Shown here in pieces: positions 47,103 to 55,496 of a DNA stretch of 64,000 nucleotides. This DNA comes from Fen-671 sp963794745 (GTDB lineage: Bacteria > Actinomycetota > Acidimicrobiia > Acidimicrobiales > Palsa-688). The stretch lies in contig CAWCEZ010000006.1 of NCBI GenBank assembly GCA_963794745.1, forward strand, positions 310,001-374,000. The letters run 5' to 3'. The notes under the pieces were generated by a model, which had not been told where the DNA came from, ran no database searches, and was given only the letters and a program-made list of their open reading frames with translations. A program made the position numbers and the translations under genes. Positions within the stretch are counted from its first letter, which is position 1. Each line of letters starts with the position of its first letter.

Positions 47103-48334
47103 TCAGCCGGTGCTGGCTGCGCCTGCCGTCTGCAGGGCCTGGTAGACCGATCCGGCCAGGTCGCTCAGGTGGTCGTTGTCGGTCGAGCTATTGACCGCGA
47201 GCGCGATGATGGTGCCGGAGCGGGGGAAGTACATCTGCAGGACCCGGGCGCCGAAGGCCTGGCCTTCGTAGTACCAGAAGTTGCCGTTCTGGCCGGAGGT
47301 GGCCTGCGCGACGCCGAGCCCGTAGCCGAGCGCGTCTGCGGGGGTGGCGCGGACGATGGGCTTGCCGGTGGCCTGGGACACCAGGGACTCCAGCTGGTGC
47401 TGCTGGCGGGCAGGCAGGAGCCGCCCCTGGTAGAGGTCGCGGTCCCAAGTGGTCATATCGGCCAGTGAGCTGACGATCCCGCCGGCGGCTTGGGCCAGGT
47501 CAGGCCCAGGGGTGGCATGGGCTTGCCGATCAGCGACGGCGGCCCGCCGGCGATGTAGAAGTAGCCGGTCGGCACCCGGCCGGCGTCGGCCGTGGGACAG
47601 GTGTACGGGGCCAGGCACGTGGTGAGCAGCCGCAGTGGCCTAACGATCCGTTTCGTGAGCTGGTCGGCATACGAGTCGTGGGTCACCTTCTGAATGATCA
47701 TCTGCGCCAGGATGTAATCGGTGTTGGTGTAGTGGTACCCGGCTGGGCCAAGGGGGAGGCCAGCGACATAGGAGACCAAGCGGGCGGGGGTGAACCGGGT
47801 GTCCTCGTCCGCTGCGAAAGCGGTGGCGAAGGCCGGCTGGTAAAGATAGTCCGGGATGCGGCTGGTCATGTCGAGTAGCTGGCGGACCGTGATGTGGCGC
47901 CAAGCGGGGTACTGCGGCAGCCATGTGCCGATTGGGTCGCTTATGGACAGCTTGCCCTCGGCTTCGAGCTGAAGAAGGATCACCGAGGTGAAGGCCTTGG
48001 TGTTGCTGCCGATCTGCCAGAGCGCCCCCGCCGTTACCGGCGGCCCGCCGTCGTAGCGCGTGCTCCCGGTAGCCAGGCTGATGGGTGGCCTGGAGCCGGG
48101 GAAGGTGACCCGCAGCGACACGGCGGAAATATGCTCAGCGGTGCGCCGCTCGCTCAGGTAGCGGCTGAGGTCGCCACGCAGAGCCGTTGCTAGGGCCGCC
48201 GCGCTCCTACCCGGCTGACTGGCTGAGGCGCTGGTGGCGCCTAAAGACAGCGTCCCGGCGGCGAGCAAGGCGCAGGTTGCCGCGGCGGCCGCCAGCTTGT
48301 CCCGGACCGGCTTAATGTCAGTCCTTGTCCTCAT
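47103..48334 (-). CDS. Exported serine hydrolase, beta-lactamase/DD-peptidase-like, frameshifted
   Basis: Secreted enzyme of about 410 residues when joined. A signal peptide (LAAAAATCALLAAGTLSLGATSASASQ-type, cleavage after ASA) leads into a class C beta-lactamase-like domain with SxxK as GSNTK and YxN as YTN, and the joined C-terminus has YEGQAFGARVLQMYF, where a HxG-like motif is expected. It is probably a D-alanyl-D-alanine carboxypeptidase or esterase. The frame changes at GGGG 47509-47512, linking SLIGKP to ATPGPDLAQAAGG. ATG 48334 has an AAAGGA site. It follows the ABC permease by 55 bases and may be in that operon. Confidence 0.87.
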
Positions 48335-48388
48335 TGTTGGTCCTTTCTTGGTAGGTGCTTGATTTGTCTCGGAGTGGACGTCACCGGC

Positions 48389-49198
48389 TCAGGCGTCGCG
48401 GTGCGCCATGCGCAGTGATGCGGCCCCGAGGGCGACGGCGGCGTAGGCGCACAGGACCAGTACGGCCGCGCCTGGCCGGAGCAACCCGGCCGAGCGATGG
48501 ACCGTCACGGCCGCCTGGACGGCGATGCCGGGTATGTACTGGCGCAGACCAGCCGGGACCATCTGGCCCAGGATGGCCCCTCCGAGGATGAGCATCGCTA
48601 GAGCGGTGACTGCTCCGGCGGTGTGGCGAATGACGCCGGCAAGCCCGACACCGACGATGGTGACCAAGCTGGCGGCCACGGCCCCGAAGATGAGGGCCTG
48701 AACGGTACCAGGATGGCTGAGCGCGACCTCGATGTGCTTGCCGGCGAGGAGGCGCTGGCCGAGCTCGAAGCTGACTACATCGCATAACAGGGCCAGCGGG
48801 AAGACAAAGGCGGCCGCTGTCGCGGCCTTGGCGACCAGCACCTGCCGGCGACCGGGCATCGCAGTGAAGGTGGTCCGGATCATCCCGGTCGTGTACTCGG
48901 AGGCCACGGACCGCACGCCGAGGGCACCGAGGATGACGACCGCCACCCACAGCCCGGTGAGCGAGGTGCTGGTCGGGTCGAAAGCCTGGCGTTGCTGGGC
49001 GCTCGTAGTGGCCCATGAGCTGGCTTGGACGGCGGTCGCAATGGCCGAAAAGCCGATCGCCGCCAGAACTGTCATGGCGACCGTGCGCCACGTCGAGGGA
49101 AGGGTGCGGAGCTTGGTCCACTCCGACTTGAAGGCGCGGCGGGCGGCGGTTGCCCGCACAGAGGGCGTTGGTGGGCTCGGGTAAGTGGTAGCGGTCAT
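48389..49198 (-). CDS. ABC exporter permease (ABC-2 type)
   Basis: Membrane permease of 269 residues with a cytosolic N-terminal amphipathic segment (AFKSEWTKLRTLPSTW), then six hydrophobic segments, including VAMTVLAAIGFSAIATAV, LTGLWVAVVILGALGVRSVASEYTTGMI and the final AAVLVLCAYAAVALGAA. The SEYTTGMIR motif is typical of permeases paired with daunorubicin/bacitracin-type ATPases. ATG 49198 is preferred to the longer frame because AAAGGAAA precedes it and it lies one base after the ATPase stop (TGACATG). Confidence 0.9.
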   Translation of the reverse strand: MTATTYPSPPTPSVRATAARRAFKSEWTKLRTLPSTWRTVAMTVLAAIGFSAIATAVQASSWATTSAQQRQAFDPTSTSLTGLWVAVVILGALGVRSVASEYTTGMIRTTFTAMPGRRQVLVAKAATAAAFVFPLALLCDVVSFELGQRLLAGKHIEVALSHPGTVQALIFGAVAASLVTIVGVGLAGVIRHTAGAVTALAMLILGGAILGQMVPAGLRQYIPGIAVQAAVTVHRSAGLLRPGAAVLVLCAYAAVALGAASLRMAHRDA

Positions 49199-49199
49199 G

Positions 49200-50129
49200 T
49201 CAGTTTCCTTTCGTTGCAGAGGCCAGCTGGCCGGCGTGATATTCGGTCTCATCTCGGGTCAGGTCGAAGAACGCCTCTTCGAGCGACGCTCCCTGGACGG
49301 CGAGCTCATAGAGCGTGATGCCGTGGGCGGAGGCAACTCCGCCGATCTCCGCGGTGCCCAGGCCGGAGACGACCAGGGCGCCGTCGGTGCTGATCTCGAC
49401 GGTGGCGCCCCGGAGGGCTAAGGCTTGGGCGAGCTCTCTCGGCTCCAGGGCCCGAGCCCGGACGGTGGCGGCAGAGTGCCCGTTGACGAAGTCGTCGGTG
49501 CTCGCATCGGCCAGGATGCGGCCTCTGCCGATGACAAGCAGATGGTCAGCGGTCTGGGCCATCTCGCTCATGAGGTGACTGGAGAGGAACACAGTTCGGC
49601 CTTCAGCCGCGAGCGACTTCATGAGGTTGCGGATCCACAAGATGCCGTCGGGGTCGAGGCCATTGATCGGCTCGTCGAACATCACCGTGGGCGGGTCTCC
49701 GAGCAGCGCGGCGGCGATGCCGAGGCGCTGGTTCATACCCAGAGAGAAGGTCCCCACCCGCTTCCCGGCGACATCACTGAGGCCGACGATGTCAAGCACG
49801 TCGTTCACCCGGCGCCGAGCGATACCGTTGCTGTCGGCCAACCATTTGAGGTGGTTGGCTGCGCTGCGGCCGCCGACAATGCCCTTGGCATCAAGCAGCG
49901 CCCCCACCGAACGGAGCGGGTCGGCCAGATCGCTGTAGGGCTTGCCGTCGACGAGGACTGAGCCCGCGCTCGGGGAGTCCAGGCCCAGGATCATGCGCAT
50001 GGTGGTCGACTTGCCAGCCCCGTTGGGGCCGAGGAACCCGGTTACCCGCCCGGGCCGGACGACGAAAGAGACTTCGTCGACTGCCACGGTCTTGCCGTAG
50101 CGCTTAGTGAGATGCCTTGCCTCGATCAT
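49200..50129 (-). CDS. ABC exporter ATP-binding protein
   Basis: Exporter ATPase of 309 residues. Walker A GPNGAGKSTTMR, signature SLGMNQRLGIA, Walker B VMFDEPINGLDPDG and H-loop LSSHLMSE are intact. The C-terminal domain follows the daunorubicin-resistance or bacitracin-exporter pattern. ATG 50129 (MIEARHLTKRYG) is chosen because AAAGGAAG lies upstream and the family begins here; longer starts add 29 unrelated residues. Translation of the permease is coupled to it. Substrate unknown: peptide antibiotic or lipid-linked compounds are common. Confidence 0.94.
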   Translation of the reverse strand: MIEARHLTKRYGKTVAVDEVSFVVRPGRVTGFLGPNGAGKSTTMRMILGLDSPSAGSVLVDGKPYSDLADPLRSVGALLDAKGIVGGRSAANHLKWLADSNGIARRRVNDVLDIVGLSDVAGKRVGTFSLGMNQRLGIAAALLGDPPTVMFDEPINGLDPDGILWIRNLMKSLAAEGRTVFLSSHLMSEMAQTADHLLVIGRGRILADASTDDFVNGHSAATVRARALEPRELAQALALRGATVEISTDGALVVSGLGTAEIGGVASAHGITLYELAVQGASLEEAFFDLTRDETEYHAGQLASATKGN

Positions 50130-50225
50130 TGCTCTTCCTTTCGTCGATGCTCCGGTGTTGCCAACAGCGTGCGCCAAGCGCCTGAGGTGGGACTGACGTG
50201 GCACTGACGGCGCCATGTCAGCGCC

Positions 50226-50705
50226 TCACGCCAAGGACGGGTGACAACCGGGAAGGTGGGCCCCGAGATCATCGAGCCCGTCCCGGTGCCCTCCGCGCCA
50301 TCCGAGCTCGGTCACGATACGAACCGCGAGAGGGTCGCAGCCGACACTGGAGAGGTGCTCACGGAGCAGGTCGGCGGCTCGACTGTGGTTTCCAGCGGCC
50401 GCCGTGCGGACCACTTCGATGTGATGACGTTCCCAGTTCGCCTGGCGACCACCGATAACGCCCGGGGGCGTTCCGGTGAGGGCGTCGATATCGGCGATTG
50501 CGAGCCCGAAGGCCGGATCGGTCGTGACCGCTCGACGCAGCGCCGCTATCGCGTCGGCCGCGTTCGCGGCCTGCTGCGCTTGGCGATAGAACGCGGCGGC
50601 CTGGGTGTTTGCCGTGATAGCCCGACCATGGTCCTCGACTGCGGGGCCCGCAGCGGAGGCGAACTGGGTGTGGCGTGTGTTGGGCCGTTCCAGGTCGCGA
50701 TCCAT
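50226..50705 (-). CDS. TPR-type protein resembling part of TTC38-like proteins
   Basis: Soluble protein of 159 residues with helical-repeat character: ANTQAAAFYRQAQQAANAADAIAALRRAVTTDPAF is one helix pair (key segment AIAALRRAVTTDPAF), and the RQANWERHHIEVV helix with AAAGNHSRAADLLREHLSS is another, resembling tetratricopeptide repeat 38-like proteins. The resemblance covers only the N-terminal part of that family, so this may be a shortened member. It lies 97 bases upstream of the ABC ATPase on the same strand. Role unknown. Confidence 0.6.
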   Translation of the reverse strand: MDRDLERPNTRHTQFASAAGPAVEDHGRAITANTQAAAFYRQAQQAANAADAIAALRRAVTTDPAFGLAIADIDALTGTPPGVIGGRQANWERHHIEVVRTAAAGNHSRAADLLREHLSSVGCDPLAVRIVTELGWRGGHRDGLDDLGAHLPGCHPSLA

Positions 50706-50817
50706 GACAATCAGGTTGCGTTTGTGACCTGAGGCCGCCCTGAGGTCGTGCTGAGGTGCCAGCGCCGGTGGTTTGAGATGGCCTGCGCGAAGAAACCTCG
50801 ACTGCTGTCTTGCTGGT

Positions 50818-53800
50818 TCAGGCCGAGGTTGGAGTGAGGCGGGCCGCCAGTGCCACCAGATCTGACTCGTCGGTGAGGGAGCGATGCGAGAGACCTGAGG
50901 CTCGCCGTTGGGCCAACGCTACGAAGCTGTCGGTGTTGGGCTGAGTGGGGTCTGCGATCGCCGTGGCTGCGGCCAGGGCGGAATCGGCGAGCACTTGTGA
51001 CTCGGGATCCCCGATCGCCTTCGCTGCTCTGACGGCCTCTGCCGCGAAGCTGACTGCAGAGGCGGGTTGACCCGAACCGATCGCCCACCAGGCCAGCCCT
51101 GCCAGCACCCGGGCTTGCCCGTTCGGTAGGTCGGCGTCGCGGTAACGCTGCGCGGCGGTGTCAAGCAAGCCTCTCGCCCGTGCCAGGTCACCGAGGTGAC
51201 GGGCGACGGCCGCTTGGCCGACCATGGCATCGGCCGAGAGCCACGGGTTGTAGCAGCACCCGATCGCCTCTTGGTAGAGATCGTCGGCGGCGGCGGCGTC
51301 GCCTTGCCTGGCCCGCAACCCGGCCAAAGAGACGAGGCAAAACGGCAGGTAAGGGTGCTGTCCCGAAGCTCGGCACCTCTCCAACAGCACCTCGTACGCG
51401 GCTGACGCACGCTCGAGGTCACCCTTTGCTGCGGCAACTCCGGCGAGCGCGTTCAGCGCGTTGACGACCAGCAACACTTCACCTGCTGTGTCGAAACGCT
51501 CAATGCTCGAAAGGGCCGCTGCCTCGGCCTCATCGAGACGCCCCAATGACGCCATATTCCAGCTGACCAACATGTCGTGTGTCGCGAGGAGCCACCCGTG
51601 CTCATGAGGCCCGAGGAGCATCTGCGACTCCATCGTGTCGGGTGTAGCGAGGAGCCACCGTTGGTCATCAGGGCCAAGAAGCATGTGTGCTTCTGCCAAA
51701 GCCGCCAGGGACCGGCTGAATTGGTGGGCGCGTATCAGCACCGACGCTCCGAGCAGGAGCGCCTCGGCCAGGCGAACAGGGTCGCCGCCCGGCCGCAACA
51801 CGGCGATCGCCTCCTCGCATTCGACGACGCCCGCCGCCGGGCTGAGAGACATGCCGACGCAGTAGCCGTGCCAGACGAGGGCGGTGGCGTGCAGCTCAGC
51901 ACGGTGTTCCCCTTTCGCGCCCAACGCACTGGCGAGCCAACGGGCTCCTTCGGCAAAATCGCTATTGACAAACCACAGCCAGGCCATTCCCGAGACCATG
52001 GACAGTGCGGCGTCGATGTTCCCGCCAGCCAAATGCCAATCGAGGGCAGCTTGCAGGTTGCCCAACTCTGGGGTCAGACGTTGGCTCCACTCGTGCGCCC
52101 TGGCACCTCGCAAGCGCTCGTTGGCGTTCTCGGCGAAGCGGCGGTAGTAGGCGGCGTGCCTGGTGCGAACGGTGCCCGCCTCGTCGGAGCCCTCTAGGCG
52201 GCTGGTGCCGTACTCCCACAACGTCTGCAGCTGAGTGAACCGAGTCTCGCCGGGTACCGGGGCGGTGACGAGGGACTTGTCCACCAGCCGACTTATGACG
52301 TCGAGGACGTCGGTGCTCGGGAGCTCGTCGTCGACGCAGACGGCCTCGACGGCTTCGAGCTCGCAGCCGCCAACGAAGACCGACAGCCGGGCGAATAAGC
52401 GCCGTTCGTCTTCGAAGAGGAGGTCGTAGCTCCAGTCCACGACGGCCCGTAGCGTCTGTTGGCGAGGTAGCGCGGTGCGGGCGCCGCGGGTGAGCAGCGC
52501 GAAACGGTCGCCGAGCCGCTCGGCCAGCGTGGACAGTGGAAGGGCTCGAAGGCGCGCGGCAGCAAGCTCGATGGCCAGGGGCAGGCCATCGAGCCGTCGG
52601 CAGATGCCGTCGATAATCGCGTTGGCAGGGCCGTCGCCTTCGAACCCTGGCTGGACCGCACGGGCACGGTCCACGAAGAGTTCGATGGCAGCCGGGGCCG
52701 CCAGCCCGGCCACGGGTATGAGGATCTCGCCGGGAACACCGAGCGGCTCGCGGCTGGTGGCCACGAGGCGGAGACCGGGTACCCTTCCGACGAGGGTGTC
52801 GGCGAGGCTCGCAGCCTCGCCGATGACGTGTTCGCAGTTGTCTAGCACCACCACGAGTGTGCGCCCGGCGAGGTGGCGGGCGATGAGCTCGGCCGTCGAT
52901 CCCGAAGGCTGGGCATCACCCAGAGCAGGACGTACGGCTCCGAGCGTGCCGGCCGCGGCCGGGGCGACCCCTGCGGGATCGGTGACGCCAGCCAGTTCGA
53001 TGAGCCAGATGCCGCCCGGGTGCTGTTCACGCAAGCGGGCCGCCGCCTCGACCGCCAGACGGGTCTTGCCCACGCCGCCGGGCCCGATCAGTGTGACCAG
53101 GCGGCTGGAGGTAATCGCTACGCCCACCTGTTCCAGTTCTGCGTCACGCCCGACGAAACTGCTCAGTGGTTCGGGCAGGTTGCCTGGCAGCGAGGGTGGC
53201 GCCGGCGCACGGGACGCTGGCGGCTGCTCGGCGAGGAGGGACGGGTCGTGGTCAAGGACGCGGGTTTCCAACTCGCGCAGGCTCGAGCCTGGGTCGACCC
53301 CGAGCTCGTCGACCAGGCGGTCACGGATCTCGGTGTAGGCCCGCAAGGCTTCGGCCTGGCGTCCCGCTCGGTAGAGCGCCAGCATGAGCAGCTCCCAAAG
53401 GCGTTCGCGTAGCGGGTGGTCCCGGCACAGCGCTTCCAGCTCGCCCACCAGCTCGTTGTGACAACCAAGCTCCAGGTCCGCTTCGACTCGGTACTCGGCT
53501 GCGACCAGGGCTAACTCGTTGAGATGGGCCCGCTCGGCGTCGGCGAAACCGGCATATGCGAACTCGGCCAGCGGCTCGCCCCGCCGCAGCCGGAGGGCAT
53601 CACCGAGAACGGCGGACGCCAGGGCGACTTCGCCCTCAGAGCTCAGGCGGCGCCCTTCGCCCACCAGGGCCTCGAACCGGGCTGCGTCAAGGTCAGCGGA
53701 ACCGATATCGAGCGCGTAGCCGGCTTCGGAGGTGACGATGGCGGAGGCTCCGAGGGTTCGGCGCAGCTGGGCGATCTGCGCCTGCAGGGCGTTGGCCGGC

Positions 53801-53970
53801 TTCGCCGTCTGCCCGTCACCCCACAGTTGGTCGATCAGACGATCGGCGCTGACCGGGTTCCCTCGGTTGAGCGCCAGGAGAGCCAGCAGGGCCCGTTGCT
53901 TGGCGCCACGAACGGGGGTCGCCACGCCCCCGCTGACCACCTCGAGCTCGCCGAAGAGCTTCACTTCCAC
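50818..53970 (-). CDS. AfsR/SARP-type regulator with NB-ARC and TPR domains
   Basis: Large transcription factor of 1050 residues. An N-terminal OmpR-like DNA-binding domain (VKLFGELEV, QLWGDGQTAKPANALQAQIAQLRR in parts) leads to the BTAD domain (residues about 100-260). The ATPase region has Walker A GPGGVGKTRLA, sensor LVVVLDNCEH and GLPLAIELAAARL. A long C-terminal TPR-like array ends the protein. GTG 53970 (VEVKLFGELEV) is preferred: TACCGT ends six bases upstream and the family begins here; upstream in-frame codons add nearly 100 Arg/Pro/Ser-rich residues. A 21-residue tandem duplication lies in the TPR region. Target genes are not identifiable, but the ABC exporter and TPR gene lie just downstream. 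Confidence 0.93.
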   Translation of the reverse strand: MEVKLFGELEVVSGGVATPVRGAKQRALLALLALNRGNPVSADRLIDQLWGDGQTAKPANALQAQIAQLRRTLGASAIVTSEAGYALDIGSADLDAARFEALVGEGRRLSSEGEVALASAVLGDALRLRRGEPLAEFAYAGFADAERAHLNELALVAAEYRVEADLELGCHNELVGELEALCRDHPLRERLWELLMLALYRAGRQAEALRAYTEIRDRLVDELGVDPGSSLRELETRVLDHDPSLLAEQPPASRAPAPPSLPGNLPEPLSSFVGRDAELEQVGVAITSSRLVTLIGPGGVGKTRLAVEAAARLREQHPGGIWLIELAGVTDPAGVAPAAAGTLGAVRPALGDAQPSGSTAELIARHLAGRTLVVVLDNCEHVIGEAASLADTLVGRVPGLRLVATSREPLGVPGEILIPVAGLAAPAAIELFVDRARAVQPGFEGDGPANAIIDGICRRLDGLPLAIELAAARLRALPLSTLAERLGDRFALLTRGARTALPRQQTLRAVVDWSYDLLFEDERRLFARLSVFVGGCELEAVEAVCVDDELPSTDVLDVISRLVDKSLVTAPVPGETRFTQLQTLWEYGTSRLEGSDEAGTVRTRHAAYYRRFAENANERLRGARAHEWSQRLTPELGNLQAALDWHLAGGNIDAALSMVSGMAWLWFVNSDFAEGARWLASALGAKGEHRAELHATALVWHGYCVGMSLSPAAGVVECEEAIAVLRPGGDPVRLAEALLLGASVLIRAHQFSRSLAALAEAHMLLGPDDQRWLLATPDTMESQMLLGPHEHGWLLATHDMLVSWNMASLGRLDEAEAAALSSIERFDTAGEVLLVVNALNALAGVAAAKGDLERASAAYEVLLERCRASGQHPYLPFCLVSLAGLRARQGDAAAADDLYQEAIGCCYNPWLSADAMVGQAAVARHLGDLARARGLLDTAAQRYRDADLPNGQARVLAGLAWWAIGSGQPASAVSFAAEAVRAAKAIGDPESQVLADSALAAATAIADPTQPNTDSFVALAQRRASGLSHRSLTDESDLVALAARLTPTSA
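51571..51693 (-). repeat. 63-bp imperfect tandem duplication inside the SARP gene
   Basis: The protein reads MLLGPDDQRWLLATPDTMESQ followed at once by MLLGPHEHGWLLATHDMLVSW, so a 21-codon unit occurs twice. The DNA copies (about 51571-51630 and 51631-51693) are clearly related but have diverged. Confidence 0.7.
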
Positions 53971-53976
53971 GCTCCC

Positions 53977-53982
53977 ACGGTA
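53977..53982 (-). promoter_or_regulatory. -10 element of the SARP gene (TACCGT)
   Basis: On the minus strand TACCGT ends six bases before GTG 53970 and matches TANNNT. GGGAG lies between it and the GTG, but too close to the codon to act well as a ribosome site, so a leaderless mRNA is favoured. Confidence 0.4.
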
Positions 53983-54058
53983 GGACCGTTTCCCGGACGC
54001 GGCGTGATTAGGCGGGCACGCCCACCTCGCGCCCACGGGAGCGGGATGGTTTACTCGG

Positions 54059-55315
54059 CTAAAGGTTGAGTTGCGCTGTCGGTGCAGCTGATGTACCTGC
54101 ATCGGCCTGCGCAGGTACGGTCGAAGGGTCGTGCCCGGCCATCCCGACAACCGCAAAGGCGAGGGAGAGGACGGCGAGGAAGACCCAGCCCGCGCCGTAG
54201 CTCGTGTGGGGCACGAGATGCCCGAAGATGATCGGGACAAAGAAGCCGCCGATCGCCGCAAGGGTGAGCATTAGGCCTGTCGCCGAGCCAATGTGCTCGG
54301 CATGGATGTTGCTGACCCTGGATGGCACCGCCAACCAGGCGGCGAAGCCGAAGATGAGGAAGAAGCCGATCCCAATCCCGAGGGGCCAAAGCAAGATATT
54401 GGGCACCACTGGGATGAGAGCCAACAAAGCGGCGATGGCGACCAGCGGTCCGACGACGAACATGCGCAGGTTCGTGCTGCGATCTGCCAAGTGGCCTCCG
54501 AGCACACTGCCCGGGATGCCGGCGAGGAGGATCAGGGCGGACAACAGCCCACCTGCAGACGGGTCGAAGTGGCGATCGGTCGTCACGTACTCGCTGAATA
54601 ATTGCGATGTGGTGAAGTAGGCGCCGTAGCCGCCGAGTAGCGCAATTCCGTAGACCCACAAGTCCCTGGTCATGAGCGCCGACCGCAGCGCAGCGCGGTC
54701 AAACTTCATACCACCGAGCGAGTGGCCACCTTCTGGAAGCCGAAAGGCCGCAACGGTGACCGCGGCGACCAACAGCTCGAACACTCCTCCAAGGACCATC
54801 GAGGTATGCCAACCCTCAGATCGCTGGACGTACAGCCAGACGTACAGAGCGAGCGCGGCCCCCGCGCTGAAGGCGGCTCCACCGGTCACACCAAGTGCAA
54901 AAGTGACGCCGTTGCCGCGGAACCAGACGACCATTGAGGCGGCGGTCATGGCAACAAACACCGAACCTCCGATGCCACTAAGGACTCGGAAGCAGGCGAG
55001 CTCGACGTAGCTGTGCGACAGCCCGGACATGACGCCAGCTGCCCCCTGCACGAGAAGCCCCAGTACCAGGGTCCTCTTCATACCGATCTTGGTGGCGAGC
55101 ACGCCGCCTGGGATGTGCATAAGCCCGTAGCCAACGATGTAGAGCGAGATGAGCAGACCGAGCGACCCGAGCCCGACTTTGAATTCGGCGCCGATGAGGG
55201 GGAACGCCGTAGCGACGTCGAACCAGTTCAGTGTAAGGGCGACGATACCGAGGCTGACCACTGCGAGCATGGGCCACCGGGCGTGGCCCTGGTCGGCGCC
55301 ACGGACGGATGTCAT
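54059..55315 (-). CDS. MFS transporter (12-helix class)
   Basis: Integral membrane transporter of 418 residues with about 12 hydrophobic segments. The loop between helices 2 and 3 reads ATKIGMKRTLVLG (motif A position, with G and R kept in part). A large central cytosolic loop holds GGHSLGGMKFDRAALRSALM. ATG 55315 has AGGGGA about seven bases upstream. It is divergent from the LAL regulator at 55497, with GCCTAGGC between them, so the regulator may control it. Substrate unknown; nitrate/nitrite-like or oxalate/formate-like MFS proteins have similar length. Confidence 0.87.
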   Translation of the reverse strand: MTSVRGADQGHARWPMLAVVSLGIVALTLNWFDVATAFPLIGAEFKVGLGSLGLLISLYIVGYGLMHIPGGVLATKIGMKRTLVLGLLVQGAAGVMSGLSHSYVELACFRVLSGIGGSVFVAMTAASMVVWFRGNGVTFALGVTGGAAFSAGAALALYVWLYVQRSEGWHTSMVLGGVFELLVAAVTVAAFRLPEGGHSLGGMKFDRAALRSALMTRDLWVYGIALLGGYGAYFTTSQLFSEYVTTDRHFDPSAGGLLSALILLAGIPGSVLGGHLADRSTNLRMFVVGPLVAIAALLALIPVVPNILLWPLGIGIGFFLIFGFAAWLAVPSRVSNIHAEHIGSATGLMLTLAAIGGFFVPIIFGHLVPHTSYGAGWVFLAVLSLAFAVVGMAGHDPSTVPAQADAGTSAAPTAQLNL

Positions 55316-55496
55316 CGGTCATCCCCTATCGGCAGTGCCGTCCGGTGACCAGGATGGGACCGGCCGTTGAGCGCTGGCAGCATTCCCGTAAGGCCTATGC
55401 GGTTACGGGTAAGAGTAGCCTAGGCCCGTGGGCTCCAGCTCTGCCGCTCGGAGTGGCGATGGTTGCATTGGGCCCGGGACGCCCCCCCGCTAGCCC

